Below are positions 1-8,206 of a stretch of 64,000 nt of DNA, in pieces. How positions within the stretch are numbered: the first letter of the stretch is position 1; each line of letters begins with the position of its first letter. The stretch is from assembly GCF_014192095.1 (NCBI RefSeq), contig NZ_JACHXN010000011.1, forward strand, positions 62,001 to 126,000, written 5' to 3'. A program made the position numbers and the translations under genes. The DNA comes from Phyllobacterium trifolii. GTDB lineage: Bacteria > Pseudomonadota > Alphaproteobacteria > Rhizobiales > Rhizobiaceae. A model generated the notes under the pieces. It searched no databases. It worked only from the letters and a program-made list of their open reading frames with translations, and was not told where the DNA came from.

Positions 1-183
1 CGGACCCATGCTAATCCGCATTCTGCCAGGGTGAAATTCGCCCTTCTTTTGGCGAATGTGGTAACGCGTGTTGATTTTGACCAGTCGGTTATGTTCTTGA
101 GGTGCTTGCCCAGTCGTTCGATGGGAAAAAGGTGTGGGCTCCCTTAACAACTCCGGCTTAATGGAAAGCTCGTCTTGAGGAGC
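1..183. other. Stretch without a recognised gene
   Basis: I see no supported gene here. The minus strand stays open for about 50 codons and could be the tail of a further gene downstream of the immunity array, but nothing in it was recognised. Confidence 0.3.
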
Positions 184-836
184 TTACAGCTCAATTGGAA
201 AAGGCGTTGGTTTCCAATAGCCTGTCAGGCCAAGGGTTGCGATCGAGCTCGCCTGCTGCTTGCGCAGAAAAGTGATAAGGGCGCCTTGGTCTCGTTTCTT
301 CAGGAGTTCGTAGTATGCCGGCAAATGATCGACCCAGCCCTTGGCGATAGCCGCATCCACAATGCAGACGGCCTCGTCGAGATCGCCTTTCGCTATGGCG
401 ATATGGGCCATAAGTTTAAAATCAAAGGAAAAGGTATTGTGCGGCGGTGGCTCGTTCGACCGATAGGCCACAAAGTCGTCGATCGTGTTGACACGGCGCA
501 GTTCAGGTAATGTTACCTCTTCAAGTGTATGGCGTAAGCGCTCAATCTCCTCGGGATCAAAAATGTTCCATGGCCCCCGCCCATTCTCGTAGAGCGGGCG
601 TGCGCCATTCGTTGCCCAATTGCAATAGCGCAGGAATGTCAGGTCGATGACTGCCATGACGCTGAACAGATCGTCAAATATCGTGTTCCCAAGGCGGATG
701 AAGCGCAGCACATGCCCACCGGCCTGACGACCAGGTGGCGACCAACGAGCGTCAGATCCTTATGACGATCAAGGATTGGCTCAACCAATCGTTCGACATC
801 GTCCTGCGTGACAACGGGAAGCAAACTTGCCCTCAT
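184..836 (-). pseudogene. Third immunity paralogue, frameshifted
   Basis: Third member of a tandem family. The N-terminal part is read in one frame from ATG 836, which overlaps the stop of the gene before it (ATGA), and contains DRHKDLTLVGRHLVVRPV. After about position 712 the homology jumps to another frame: HVLRFIRLG continues to the C-terminus and ends ...PTPFPIEL, like the other copies. Aligned to the intact neighbour (LVGRMLVLKPVHNVLRFI), a one- or two-base indel near 711-716 explains the break. The middle conserved block, LPELRRVNTIDDF, is intact. It is either a young pseudogene or a sequencing error. The role in immunity is inferred from its position behind the toxin gene. Confidence 0.7.
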
Positions 837-1462
837 CCCTTCTCTAGTCCAAAAGGTTCGGGTTCAAAATATTTCGCCAGTTTGAGCGCCCCGATCGTGC
901 GCATCTGCTGTTCGCGCAGGAGATCGAGAAGCGCGGTACGATCTCCTTGCTTCAAGGGCTCGTAGTATTTGGGTGTCCAGTTGATCTCGCGGCTGGCGAT
1001 GGCTGGCTCGACGATCGAAAGAGCTTTATCGAGATCGCCATTGGCAATTGCGATGAGGGCAAGACCGTTTGGACGAAGAGACGAACGATATAGCGATTTT
1101 ATGCTGTTGGTTTGGTAGGTCGCGAATTCGTCGATAGTGGTGACACGGCGCATTTCCGGCAGCGCTTCTTCAATCATTTGGCGCAGCAGTTTGAGCGACT
1201 CAGGGTAACGGATATCCCAATTTCCTCGATCGGCGGCAAGCCGCCAGCCGCCGCCAAGCGGCCAGTCACCCATATTGAAGAAGGTGAGGTTCATGCAGGT
1301 GCAGACCTCAAAGGCGTATACATTCGACCGGCGATCGATACAGATGAAGCGCAGAACATTGTGCACTGGTTTTAGTACCAACATACGTCCGACGAGCGCC
1401 AGATCATCATGGCGCTCAAGCAAGGGCATCATTGCCCGTTTTACATCGGCGATTGTTGTCAA
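833..1462 (-). CDS. Putative immunity protein, second paralogue
   Basis: A 209-aa protein of unknown family. It is clearly paralogous to the genes on both sides: the N-terminus reads TTIADVKRAMMPLLERHDD, then LVGRMLVLKPVH, a block LPEMRRVTTIDEF near the middle, and a C-terminal KLAKYFEPEPFGLEKG. No signal peptide or membrane segment is visible, as expected of a cytosolic immunity protein. The only start codon that keeps the conserved N-terminus is TTG at 1462; the paralogue has ATG at the same place, so the start may have degraded. It lies in an array downstream of a putative nuclease toxin. Binding to a toxin is inferred from context only. Confidence 0.65.
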   Translation of the reverse strand: MTTIADVKRAMMPLLERHDDLALVGRMLVLKPVHNVLRFICIDRRSNVYAFEVCTCMNLTFFNMGDWPLGGGWRLAADRGNWDIRYPESLKLLRQMIEEALPEMRRVTTIDEFATYQTNSIKSLYRSSLRPNGLALIAIANGDLDKALSIVEPAIASREINWTPKYYEPLKQGDRTALLDLLREQQMRTIGALKLAKYFEPEPFGLEKG

Positions 1463-1572
1463 TCGATCAAATCCGGTTGGATGGGTATGACGAGAATTCG
1501 ATACTGCTGTCCAAAATTCTTATAAACTGACCGACCAATCTCTTTCATTCTTGCCGGAGTGAGACCGTTTTT

Positions 1573-1630
1573 TCCAGGCGATTGTCGTCATTCGAACGGC
1601 CTCATGCCGACGATAACGTTGCGGGCTCGC
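1573..1630 (-). pseudogene. Relic of a toxin/immunity gene junction
   Basis: Within the 250-bp gap between two immunity genes the minus strand reads ARNVIVGMRPFE-stop and then, in the overlapping frame, MTTIA. This is the exact C-terminus and ATGA overlap of the intact toxin gene and its first immunity gene (2401-2434). Sequence similarity fades on both sides. The simplest reading is that another toxin-immunity cassette once lay here and was deleted, leaving only the fused ends. Confidence 0.75.
1580..1613. repeat. Direct repeat, copy 1 (34 bp)
   Basis: These 34 bases are identical to 2401-2434, which span the stop codon of the toxin gene and the start of the first immunity gene. The core of the shared sequence is ATTCGAACGGCCTCATGCCG. 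The copy marks a lost cassette boundary and could serve as homology for further expansion or loss of cassettes. Confidence 0.85.
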
Positions 1631-1713
1631 GATGGGTCGGCAATTAGCACCGTCGAAACACGCGTCTAGGATGATTGTGCAGGTATATTTTACTCAACTC
1701 CACTCCACGTTCC

Positions 1714-2412
1714 CTATAGCTCCAGCGGAAAGGGCGTTGGTTCCCAGACTTTGCCGTATTTCAGGTTTTTGACCGTTTTCGCTTCGAGCTCATGCAGGAT
1801 TCGCGCCAATTCCTGCCGGTCATGGGCCACCAGCGCCGGATAGAATGTAGGGTAGAACACGTCCATGGCCCGCCGAATTTCCATAGGGTTCATCAGCGGC
1901 GCGTCGACGATTTCGATTGCCTGATCGAGATCGCTGATGGCGACGGCCATGAGCAGCCGGGCATAGGGATAGACGCTCAATGGCATCGGATTGTTTTCGG
2001 GCCGCGCGCAAAATGCGATCATTTGATCGAGCGTTATAATGGAACGCAGGGTATCCAACGCAACGTCCATAACTCTTACCAGATGCTCCAGGCTGGATAA
2101 ATTGTCGATCATCCAGTGAATGAATTTCGGGTCCGCTTTTCTCTGTTTCGCCAGATCATCGTCTAGTCCCTCGAACGAAAAATACGCAAGGTCCGTTCCC
2201 CAGCCCATGCCCAGTCTGGCGGAAGCATCGAATATCAATGACACACTGGTCGATGGAACGAACAGTTTCGGGTCGCTGCCACGGTCGATGATGATGCCGC
2301 GGGTGAAGTGATGCACCGGCGTGATAAGGAGATAGCGCCCAATTAGCGCCAGGTCCGCGTGGCGCTGGAGGAGAGGCTGGACGATTTGGCGGACGTGGGC
2401 GATTGTCGTCAT
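1714..2412 (-). CDS. Putative immunity protein, first paralogue
   Basis: A 232-aa protein directly downstream of the toxin gene; its ATG overlaps the toxin stop by four bases (ATGA), so translation is probably coupled. Family hallmarks shared with the next two genes are the N-terminus TTIAHVRQIVQPLLQRHAD, LIGRYLLITPVHH, a helical middle part, and the C-terminus GKVWEPTPFPLEL. It is slightly longer than its paralogues because of an insertion near residues 70-110. No catalytic motif, signal peptide or membrane segment is seen. Position and coupling make it the likely cognate immunity protein, but the family is not one I can name. Confidence 0.7.
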   Translation of the reverse strand: MTTIAHVRQIVQPLLQRHADLALIGRYLLITPVHHFTRGIIIDRGSDPKLFVPSTSVSLIFDASARLGMGWGTDLAYFSFEGLDDDLAKQRKADPKFIHWMIDNLSSLEHLVRVMDVALDTLRSIITLDQMIAFCARPENNPMPLSVYPYARLLMAVAISDLDQAIEIVDAPLMNPMEIRRAMDVFYPTFYPALVAHDRQELARILHELEAKTVKNLKYGKVWEPTPFPLEL

Positions 2413-2434
2413 TCGAACGGCCTCATGCCGACGA
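2401..2434. repeat. Direct repeat, copy 2 (34 bp)
   Basis: Identical to 1580-1613. This copy is in its functional setting, spanning the overlapping end of the toxin gene and beginning of the immunity gene. Confidence 0.85.
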
Positions 2435-3479
2435 CAAAGAATTGTATGCCCTCGCCAAAATTGCGGGCCACAATGCCCCCGATTTCGTCAAGCCGGGGGA
2501 AGGTGATTTCGTTGTCACCGGTCTTGGGATCGTAGACGCAGACAAGCTTGTCGGACGCCCCGTCATACACGTCGATTCGTATCGTATCAGGGCCGTGCGG
2601 CACCCAGGGTTCCTTCCCGGTCGAACGATTAGTCCCTCCAACCTGTGCAACTCCCGATTTCAGTAGCGACTTCTCCGCCTTCAAATTTGGATTCCCTATA
2701 CTCCTTACCTTCAGCGCGACTTCATAATGGATGCGTGTGCCCCGATTTGCCATCGAATCAAATTTCGAAGCCGCGTCGACCTCCTCGGTCGCCTGATTGA
2801 GCAGTTCCTGCACTGTCAGGTAGTTCGGACAGTACTTTATTACCTCATCACGTGACAGAGTTCCAACGGCTACCTTCGTCTTATCCTTGTCCAGCGAATA
2901 GGAACGGGGGCGCGCCGATATAACGGGTATCAGGGTGGTGTCGGGTCCAATCTCCGTAGCCAGCCGGTTGTATTCCTGAATCTGGCTGTCGATGTCATCG
3001 GTCCAATCCATGCCGTCGATGATTTCAGAAAGGGCCGATACTCCGGGAATCCTGCGCACAAGTGGGCGTACAGCGCGCATCGCCTCGCCAATCCAGGAAC
3101 CGGTCGAAGGCCCCTTCGCGGGAGCGGTTGTGGCAGGCTGGCTATTGGTAGCAGCATCCGCCGTCGCGCCGGTTTTGATAGGATCGACAGATGAGCTGGA
3201 TCGGCCAGAGCCAAACCCACCACCGCCATCGGTCCATTGCCCGCCATCCGGATTTCCCGCTGGCACACGGGGCTGATCGGGGTGATACCGTCGTAAGATA
3301 TCTTCCGTGATACGCAGCCTGCTACGCCAGAAATCGTAACCGAGTTCTGCTCCCCGGATATCCTTCGGCAGATAGGTGTTTGGCGGCGCTTGCCGCATCG
3401 CTTTCAGTTCAGCGGCGGCTTCCTCAACGCGAAATCTGTGGTGGTAAACTTGGGACAGGTCATATTCGTAATCTCTCAT
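2409..3479 (-). CDS. Putative polymorphic toxin, PD-(D/E)XK-like C-terminus
   Basis: A 356-aa protein with a modular layout. Residues 1-65 are a charged helical N-terminal domain. Residues 66-85 hold the linker PRVPAGNPDGGQWTDGGGG, which I associate with rhizobial polymorphic or phage-associated effectors. A Ser/Thr/Ala-rich spacer follows to about residue 125. The C-terminal 120 residues look like a nuclease: a Glu in IHYEVALKV, an Asp in IRIDVY, and DPK in VCVYDPKTG, in the order E-D-(D/E)xK expected of a PD-(D/E)XK fold. There is no signal peptide, so export would need another system or phage-like packaging. The immunity array downstream supports the toxin reading. The nuclease assignment is inference from motif spacing. 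Confidence 0.6.
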   Translation of the reverse strand: MRDYEYDLSQVYHHRFRVEEAAAELKAMRQAPPNTYLPKDIRGAELGYDFWRSRLRITEDILRRYHPDQPRVPAGNPDGGQWTDGGGGFGSGRSSSSVDPIKTGATADAATNSQPATTAPAKGPSTGSWIGEAMRAVRPLVRRIPGVSALSEIIDGMDWTDDIDSQIQEYNRLATEIGPDTTLIPVISARPRSYSLDKDKTKVAVGTLSRDEVIKYCPNYLTVQELLNQATEEVDAASKFDSMANRGTRIHYEVALKVRSIGNPNLKAEKSLLKSGVAQVGGTNRSTGKEPWVPHGPDTIRIDVYDGASDKLVCVYDPKTGDNEITFPRLDEIGGIVARNFGEGIQFFVVGMRPFE

Positions 3480-3563
3480 GAAATAAATCCTTTAAAAAGA
3501 ATATATTCCTATAATCGATCGCGACTGTCAATTGGAATGTGGCAATGCCACTCCGAAAAGGTT

Positions 3564-4448
3564 CTAATACGCGGCTTTAGCTTTCAAATGCAGGGTAACC
3601 CAGCCCTCGCGGCGCAGTGTCTTCATATGAAACAGGCCCTGGACGCGGTAGGCGGCGAGGACTTTCTCCCGTTGCGTCTCGAGAATGCCCGAGAGGATGA
3701 GCGAACCACCCCAGGCGAGGTGTTTGCGCATCTCGGGAGCAAGCTGCATCAGCGGCCGTGCAAGGATGTTTGCGACGATGAGATCGAAGGGAGCGGCGGC
3801 GCGCATTGCCGGATGATGAAACCCCGTTGCGGTTTCTGTCTGTATCCGGGCGGCAACGCCGTTCTTCACCACATTCTCCTGCGCCACCGCGACTGCGACC
3901 GGATCGATATCCGTTGCCAGAATACGGATGGGCGCAAGCTTGGCGATACCGATGGCAAGCACAGCGCTTCCCGTTCCAAGATCAAGCGCATTGCGCGGAT
4001 GTTCGCGCCGGATCACCTGGCTGATCATGTCGAGACAACCGGAAGTGGTGCCGTGGTGGCCTGTACCGAATGCCTGTCCTGCATCGATTTCGATGCCGAG
4101 ATCATTGATGCGGCGTTTGTCGCGATCATGCGAGCCATGCACGAAAAAGCGTCCCGCGCGCACCGGCTTCAGCCCTTCCAGCGAATGCGCGACCCAATCG
4201 ATGTCCGGCACCTGCTCACGTTTCAATTCAAGGCCGAAGGTGTCGCTGCCGAGAACATCGCGGATGCGTGTCTCGATTTCGTCGGGCTCGAATGTATAGA
4301 CCGAAACCTCGAATATTTCACGATCCTCGTCGATTTCGGCGTTGGAGACCGGCAGACCATCGTCCTCGAATTCACGTTCGAGCATGGTGAAGATACGCTC
4401 GGCTTCGATCTTGCCGGCGGTAACGAAAAGGCGGGTCTGCGTGGTCAT
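3564..4448 (-). CDS. prmA: Ribosomal protein L11 methyltransferase
   Basis: A 294-aa SAM-dependent methyltransferase that trimethylates ribosomal protein L11. The family signature FGTGHHGTT is at residues 127-135, the SAM-binding [13 protein letters not shown] at 154-166, and the NILARPL active-site motif (the N-[IL]-[LA]-x-P type) at about 225. Residues 1-95 form the L11-recognition domain. The length is normal for alphaproteobacteria. It stands alone, with a long palindromic repeat behind its promoter side. Confidence 0.92.
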   Translation of the reverse strand: MTTQTRLFVTAGKIEAERIFTMLEREFEDDGLPVSNAEIDEDREIFEVSVYTFEPDEIETRIRDVLGSDTFGLELKREQVPDIDWVAHSLEGLKPVRAGRFFVHGSHDRDKRRINDLGIEIDAGQAFGTGHHGTTSGCLDMISQVIRREHPRNALDLGTGSAVLAIGIAKLAPIRILATDIDPVAVAVAQENVVKNGVAARIQTETATGFHHPAMRAAAPFDLIVANILARPLMQLAPEMRKHLAWGGSLILSGILETQREKVLAAYRVQGLFHMKTLRREGWVTLHLKAKAAY

Positions 4449-4478
4449 TCAAAAATGTTTCTGCTCTAGGGTCTATCG

Positions 4479-4600
4479 AGATTCATGTCAGGGCGAGGCG
4501 AAAACGGTGGTTTTCGAGCACTGGAGCGCAGCGTACTTTAAGGTACGTGAGCACCGGAGTGCAGAAAAACGCCGTTTGCAGTCCGCCCTGACGTGAAATC
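4479..4600. repeat. Long imperfect palindrome, dispersed-repeat type
   Basis: The ends are inverted copies: GATTCATGTCAGGGCG at 4479-4494 and CGCCCTGACGTGAAATC at 4584-4600. Internal arms also pair, for example GAGCACTGGAGCGCA with the GAGCACCGGAGTGCA segment around a central AAGGTACGT-type stretch. The arrangement is like the small palindromic repeats scattered through Brucella and relatives (Bru-RS type). Its right end touches the stop codon of the SCO1 gene, so it may act as that gene's 3' RNA hairpin. Confidence 0.65.
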
Positions 4601-5193
4601 TAGCTCTTGGCGAGGCGTTTCAGTTTCTCGACAGCCGTATCAGGATTTTCGCCATAGGCAATGGTGCCGAAGAAACGGCCTTTGCTGTCCAGAAGAAAGA
4701 TCGAGGCAGTGTGGTCCATCGTATAGTCGCTGCCTTCGACGGGAACCTTGCGCGCAAAGACGCTATAGCCCTTCAGCATGGCTGCGATCTTGTCGGGATC
4801 GCCTGTCACACCCGTGATCCGGTCAGACACATTGCCGACATAGGATTTCATGACGGGGACAGTGTCCCGCTCCGGGTCTACCGTCACGAAATAGGCGTTT
4901 ACGTCCGCGCCCTCCGTGCCGAGCTTCTTGAGCCAGCCGTCAAGCTCGAACAATGTCGTCGGACAGACTTCCGGACAATGGGTGAAGCCAAAGAATATGA
5001 CGGATGGCTTTTGCCGGAATGCCGCCTCCGTGATCGGTTCGCCGTTCATCGTCGTAAGCTCAAAAGACGTGCCGAATGGCCCCTGATTGCCGGTCGTCGC
5101 CGTCTGGCGTGATGACTGGAAGGTGATCCAGCCCGCAGCCCCGGCAAGAAGGGCAATCGCTACGATCAAAAAAGGCAGCAGACGTTTGTTCAT
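4600..5193 (-). CDS. SCO1/SenC family copper chaperone
   Basis: A 197-aa membrane-anchored thioredoxin-fold protein that delivers copper to the CuA site of cytochrome c oxidase. Residues 5-22 are a single N-terminal membrane anchor. The copper ligands are all present: CPEVC (Cys73 and Cys77) after FFGFTH, and His161 in YTMDHTASIFLLD. The rest faces the periplasm. A short membrane protein gene lies 28 bp upstream in the same direction and is probably cotranscribed. The stop codon sits at the edge of a long palindromic repeat. Confidence 0.9.
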   Translation of the reverse strand: MNKRLLPFLIVAIALLAGAAGWITFQSSRQTATTGNQGPFGTSFELTTMNGEPITEAAFRQKPSVIFFGFTHCPEVCPTTLFELDGWLKKLGTEGADVNAYFVTVDPERDTVPVMKSYVGNVSDRITGVTGDPDKIAAMLKGYSVFARKVPVEGSDYTMDHTASIFLLDSKGRFFGTIAYGENPDTAVEKLKRLAKS

Positions 5194-5221
5194 GGATGAT
5201 TACTCAGAGGCTGCCAAGCGA

Positions 5222-5383
5222 CTACATACACCAGGCCAAGCCCGCATTGATGAGGGAAAGGAAGATGGAATCGCCCTTGTTGAACCATGCAGCAAAGGTG
5301 AGCCCCGAAGCTACGGATGCCGCAAGCGCAAGGGCAGCATATAGCACCATTCTCGGTGTGCTGATGGAGGATGACGTTTTCAT
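5222..5383 (-). CDS. Small single-pass membrane protein
   Basis: A 53-aa ORF starting MKTSSSISTPRMV, with one hydrophobic stretch (LYAALALAASVASGLTFAAW, about residues 14-33) and ending NAGLAWCM. It lies just upstream of, and in the same direction as, the SCO1 gene. I recall small genes of this kind in front of SCO1 genes in related genomes, so a link to cytochrome oxidase biogenesis is possible. The sequence itself gives no catalytic motif. Confidence 0.6.
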   Translation of the reverse strand: MKTSSSISTPRMVLYAALALAASVASGLTFAAWFNKGDSIFLSLINAGLAWCM

Positions 5384-5527
5384 TGTTCGATTATAGGATT
5401 TCGCTTTGGTTTATGCAAACAAGTGACGGGGACTTGTCACGTCGTCTGACTATGAAAAACCAAGCAAATACGGACTTCTCCCGGTTCCGGCGTTTGTCGG
5501 ACGCCAACAGATGGCGAGCCATCGTTT

Positions 5528-5932
5528 TCAACTCGTCAACGACCGCAAGGGATACGTGCCATGCTCGCGCATGCCGCATAGCTTCCCGATCAGCAATTCC
5601 ATTTTTTCATCGCCGAAACGGGTGAGGATTTTCTCGGCGCGTGCGAAGGCCTGCCTTTCAGCATCGGGAAAATCGGACGGCTTCAGGCTGCTTCCCGATA
5701 CCTGCGCCCCGGCAATATAGCCGCAGAATTCCGTAAAAGTTCGCTCATCGAACGACAAGCTCGCAAAGCCGCCGGGGCCAAAATCGACGGGGGCGCTTTT
5801 CAACGAAGGATGGTCGGCGACAATGATGCTTTCGATACGGCGGCCAAAGCTCAGGACTGCGAGCAGTTTGCCGCATAGAACGCTCATCAAGGCGCGGCGC
5901 AAGTGATGATCGATTTCTGCGGCATTGGACAT
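5528..5932 (-). CDS. Conserved hypothetical protein
   Basis: A 134-aa cytosolic protein of a family I do not recognise. It begins MSNAAEIDHHLRRALMSVLCGKLLAV and ends with a helical segment FARAEKILTRFGDEKMELLIGKL. No signal peptide, membrane helix or metal motif is evident. The 5384-5527 gap behind it contains nothing I can name. It is alone, convergent with nothing and divergent from the acyltransferase gene. Confidence 0.55.
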   Translation of the reverse strand: MSNAAEIDHHLRRALMSVLCGKLLAVLSFGRRIESIIVADHPSLKSAPVDFGPGGFASLSFDERTFTEFCGYIAGAQVSGSSLKPSDFPDAERQAFARAEKILTRFGDEKMELLIGKLCGMREHGTYPLRSLTS

Positions 5933-6127
5933 GGCAGGTACTATCTCATATTTTTTTGGTGCTCGACACCAGCTAGCCCATTTACCCTTAATGGCTCACT
6001 TGCTCGCATTCTTGCAAAATTTGTGTGAATTGAGGACTGGGCAGCCAAACCGACTTGATTTTATTGACGGATCTGGCTCGGGTTCACTTTTTGTGCAAAA
6101 GAGTTGGCTGAACAATTGAGAAAGATC

Positions 6128-6760
6128 ATGGCCGATAACGACGATCCGCGCTTCCAGAATGACCAGCCGCGCATCCATCCATCCGCGCAGCTGAAAGGCG
6201 TCAAGCTCGGCAAATATACCGAAGTTGGCGAGCGCGTTGTCCTGCGCGATGTGACAGCCGGTGATTTTACCTATTTCGAACGGCACAGTGAGGGAATCTA
6301 TGCCGATATCGGGCGGTTTTGCTCGATTGCTTCGAACGTTCGCATCAACGCACTCGAACACCCGATGGAGCGGCTGACGACGCACAAGATCAGCTATCGG
6401 CCCAACGAATTCTTCAAATACCAGGGCATCGACAACGTCTTTCGCGCGCGCCGGCAAGCAAAACGCGTCGGGATCGGCCATGACGTGTGGATCGGGCATG
6501 GCGCCGTGATCATGCCTGCAGTCCAGATCGGTCATGGCGCAGTCATTGGCTCCAACGCGGTGGTGACCAGGAATGTCGCGCCCTATACGATCGTCGCAGG
6601 CAATCCGGCCCGGCTGATCCGTCTTCGCTTCCCCGAGGAGATTGCGGCGCGGCTGCGGCGACTTGCCTGGTGGGATTGGCCGTCAGAGACGCTATTCGAA
6701 GCCATCCCGGACATCCAGTCACTCGGCATTGAGGATTTCCTGGCGAAATGGGAACGTTAG
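6128..6760 (+). CDS. Hexapeptide-repeat acetyltransferase (XAT/phosphonate type)
   Basis: A 210-aa left-handed beta-helix acyltransferase. Hexapeptide turns run from residue 15 to about 155 (for example VGIGHDVWIGHGAVIMPAVQIGHGAVIGS), with the catalytic-type His in the loop after NALEHPMERLTTHKISY. The C-terminal FPEEIAARLRRLAWWDWP is typical of xenobiotic or phosphonate-cluster acetyltransferases (the group annotated as phosphonate metabolism hexapeptide transferases). No other phosphonate genes are near. I chose ATG 6128 because of GAGAAAG upstream; an in-frame TTG at 6104 has no good ribosome site. Confidence 0.8.
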   Translation: MADNDDPRFQNDQPRIHPSAQLKGVKLGKYTEVGERVVLRDVTAGDFTYFERHSEGIYADIGRFCSIASNVRINALEHPMERLTTHKISYRPNEFFKYQGIDNVFRARRQAKRVGIGHDVWIGHGAVIMPAVQIGHGAVIGSNAVVTRNVAPYTIVAGNPARLIRLRFPEEIAARLRRLAWWDWPSETLFEAIPDIQSLGIEDFLAKWER

Positions 6761-6862
6761 AGCAATTCCAGCAAAAGTGGGAACCGGTTTTGCGTCCGGA
6801 ATTGCGTAAAAACAAAGAGTTAGAGCATTGCAGTGACTCGATTAAAAACGGAAATGCTCTAA
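6758..6862. repeat. RIME-like palindromic intergenic repeat
   Basis: A 105-bp element with inverted ends: TTAGAGCAATTCC on the left and GGAAATGCTCTAA on the right, with an internal AGAGTTAGAGCAT joint that divides it into two palindromic modules. This is the familiar form of rhizobial intergenic mosaic elements. It starts inside the stop codon of the acyltransferase gene, so it probably forms the 3' hairpin of that transcript. Confidence 0.75.
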
Positions 6863-6947
6863 ACATCGCCCACCGTTTTGCTTGCAATCATTCCGCGCAG
6901 TATCCAACTGTGTTTTGCCCCAACGTCAAACCCTCGGGAGTTTTCTG

Positions 6948-7430
6948 ATGAAGCGCACCCTTGCTGCACTGGCCCTTCTAGGCGCCGCAGTTCTTCCTGC
7001 ACACGCCGAAGAAGTCGGCAAGGTCGGTGTCGACTGGCTCGGCAATGATATCGTCATTGATGCGGTAACCGATCCGAAGGTGCAAGGCGTTACCTGCCAT
7101 CTCGCGTCGTTCTCGCGGGGTATGATCGACCGGCTGCAGAAAGGCAACTGGTTCGAGGATCCGTCCAATGCCTCGATTTCCTGTCAGCAGACCGGTCCTA
7201 TAACCATCGCTGATATCGAATTGGGCGAAGGTGGCGAGCGGGTTTTTTCCGAGCGCACCAGCCTTATCTGGAAGAAGCTCGTTATTACGCGCATCTACGA
7301 CAAGGCCAACAACACGCTCATTTATCTTGCCCATGCCACGCAGGTTCAGGATGGCTCGGCCAAAACCTCGATCTCGACAATCCCGCTCTTTGCGGGGAAT
7401 GTCAGCTGGTCCAAAGGCAAGCCGGAGTAA
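6948..7430 (+). CDS. creA: CreA family periplasmic protein
   Basis: A 160-aa secreted protein of the CreA family. Residues 1-20 are a clean signal peptide ending AHAEEVG. The mature part carries the family's hallmarks: VGVDWLGNDIVIDAVTDPKVQGVTCHL near the N-terminus and SLIWKKLVITRIYDKANNTLIYLAHA near the C-terminus. The function is poorly known; the name comes from the E. coli cre locus. Start ATG 6948 was chosen over an upstream in-frame codon because it gives the signal peptide and follows GGGAG. Confidence 0.85.
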   Translation: MKRTLAALALLGAAVLPAHAEEVGKVGVDWLGNDIVIDAVTDPKVQGVTCHLASFSRGMIDRLQKGNWFEDPSNASISCQQTGPITIADIELGEGGERVFSERTSLIWKKLVITRIYDKANNTLIYLAHATQVQDGSAKTSISTIPLFAGNVSWSKGKPE

Positions 7431-7536
7431 TCATCCTGGCTTTCGCGATTGGTAAATAATCTTATACCATTGGCTAATAGGAATTTAATCTTATATCATG
7501 CAGGATGGATCGGGCTTTTATTTGAAGGGTTTGATC

Positions 7537-8205
7537 ATGAGTTTTCGCATTAAAAACCACAGGCTCGGCACGGCTACATCGAATGTGAATTTCATCGGTT
7601 CGCCTAATATTGGCGGCGAATTGAAAGCCAGATTCCTGATCATTCACTACACCGCGAGCGGTCCGGACGCGGATATCGCCAAGTATTTTTCGCAAAAAGC
7701 AGCCAATGTTTCGGCACATCTCGTTGTCCGCCGCGATGGGCCAGTCACGCAATGCGTGCCATTCAATGTTGTGGCCTGGCAGGCCGGCAAGAGCCAGTGG
7801 ACGGGGAAGGGCGGTATCAAATATTCGGGGCTGAACAGTTCCGCTATCGGCATAGAAATCGAAAACTGGGGGCCGCTTAACAAGCGTTCTGGAGGCTGGG
7901 TGTCGTGGACCGGAGTGGCCGTTGATGGCTCGAAAGTCATCGAAGCCCGCCATAAGTTCGGTGTGCCCGATTGCGGCTGGGAAGTCTTCACCACCGCGCA
8001 GATCGAGACCGTGATTGCCATAGCGCAAGCCATCTGCCGCGAATATGCCATCGAGGACATCATGGGTCATGACGATATCGCCCCTGGCCGAAAGTCCGAT
8101 CCGGGTCCGGCTTGGGACATGGAAATGTTCAAGGCGAGCGTGAAGGGCGGGGCCGAATTTAAGAGAATCAATGGTACTCGGATGCTGCAACGGACTGAGC
8201 GATAG
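7537..8205 (+). CDS. N-acetylmuramoyl-L-alanine amidase (Amidase_2)
   Basis: A 222-aa zinc amidase that cleaves the bond between MurNAc and the stem peptide. Zinc ligands are visible as His37 in LIIHYTAS, and His178 and Asp188 in GHDDIAPGRKSDPGPAWD; the second strand has SAHLVVRRDG. No signal peptide is present, so it resembles cytosolic AmpD or phage-type endolysins rather than an exported autolysin. ATG 7537 follows GAAGGGT. An in-frame ATG at 7498 lacks a ribosome site. The preceding 60 bp holds two copies of an AT-rich TAATCTTATA motif, perhaps promoter-related. Confidence 0.85.
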   Translation: MSFRIKNHRLGTATSNVNFIGSPNIGGELKARFLIIHYTASGPDADIAKYFSQKAANVSAHLVVRRDGPVTQCVPFNVVAWQAGKSQWTGKGGIKYSGLNSSAIGIEIENWGPLNKRSGGWVSWTGVAVDGSKVIEARHKFGVPDCGWEVFTTAQIETVIAIAQAICREYAIEDIMGHDDIAPGRKSDPGPAWDMEMFKASVKGGAEFKRINGTRMLQRTER

Positions 8206-8206
8206 C

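Noticed and set aside
1580-2434. 34-bp direct repeats as attachment sites of a mobile element
   Set aside because: The repeat is the coding overlap of toxin and immunity genes, so cassette duplication and loss explains it better.
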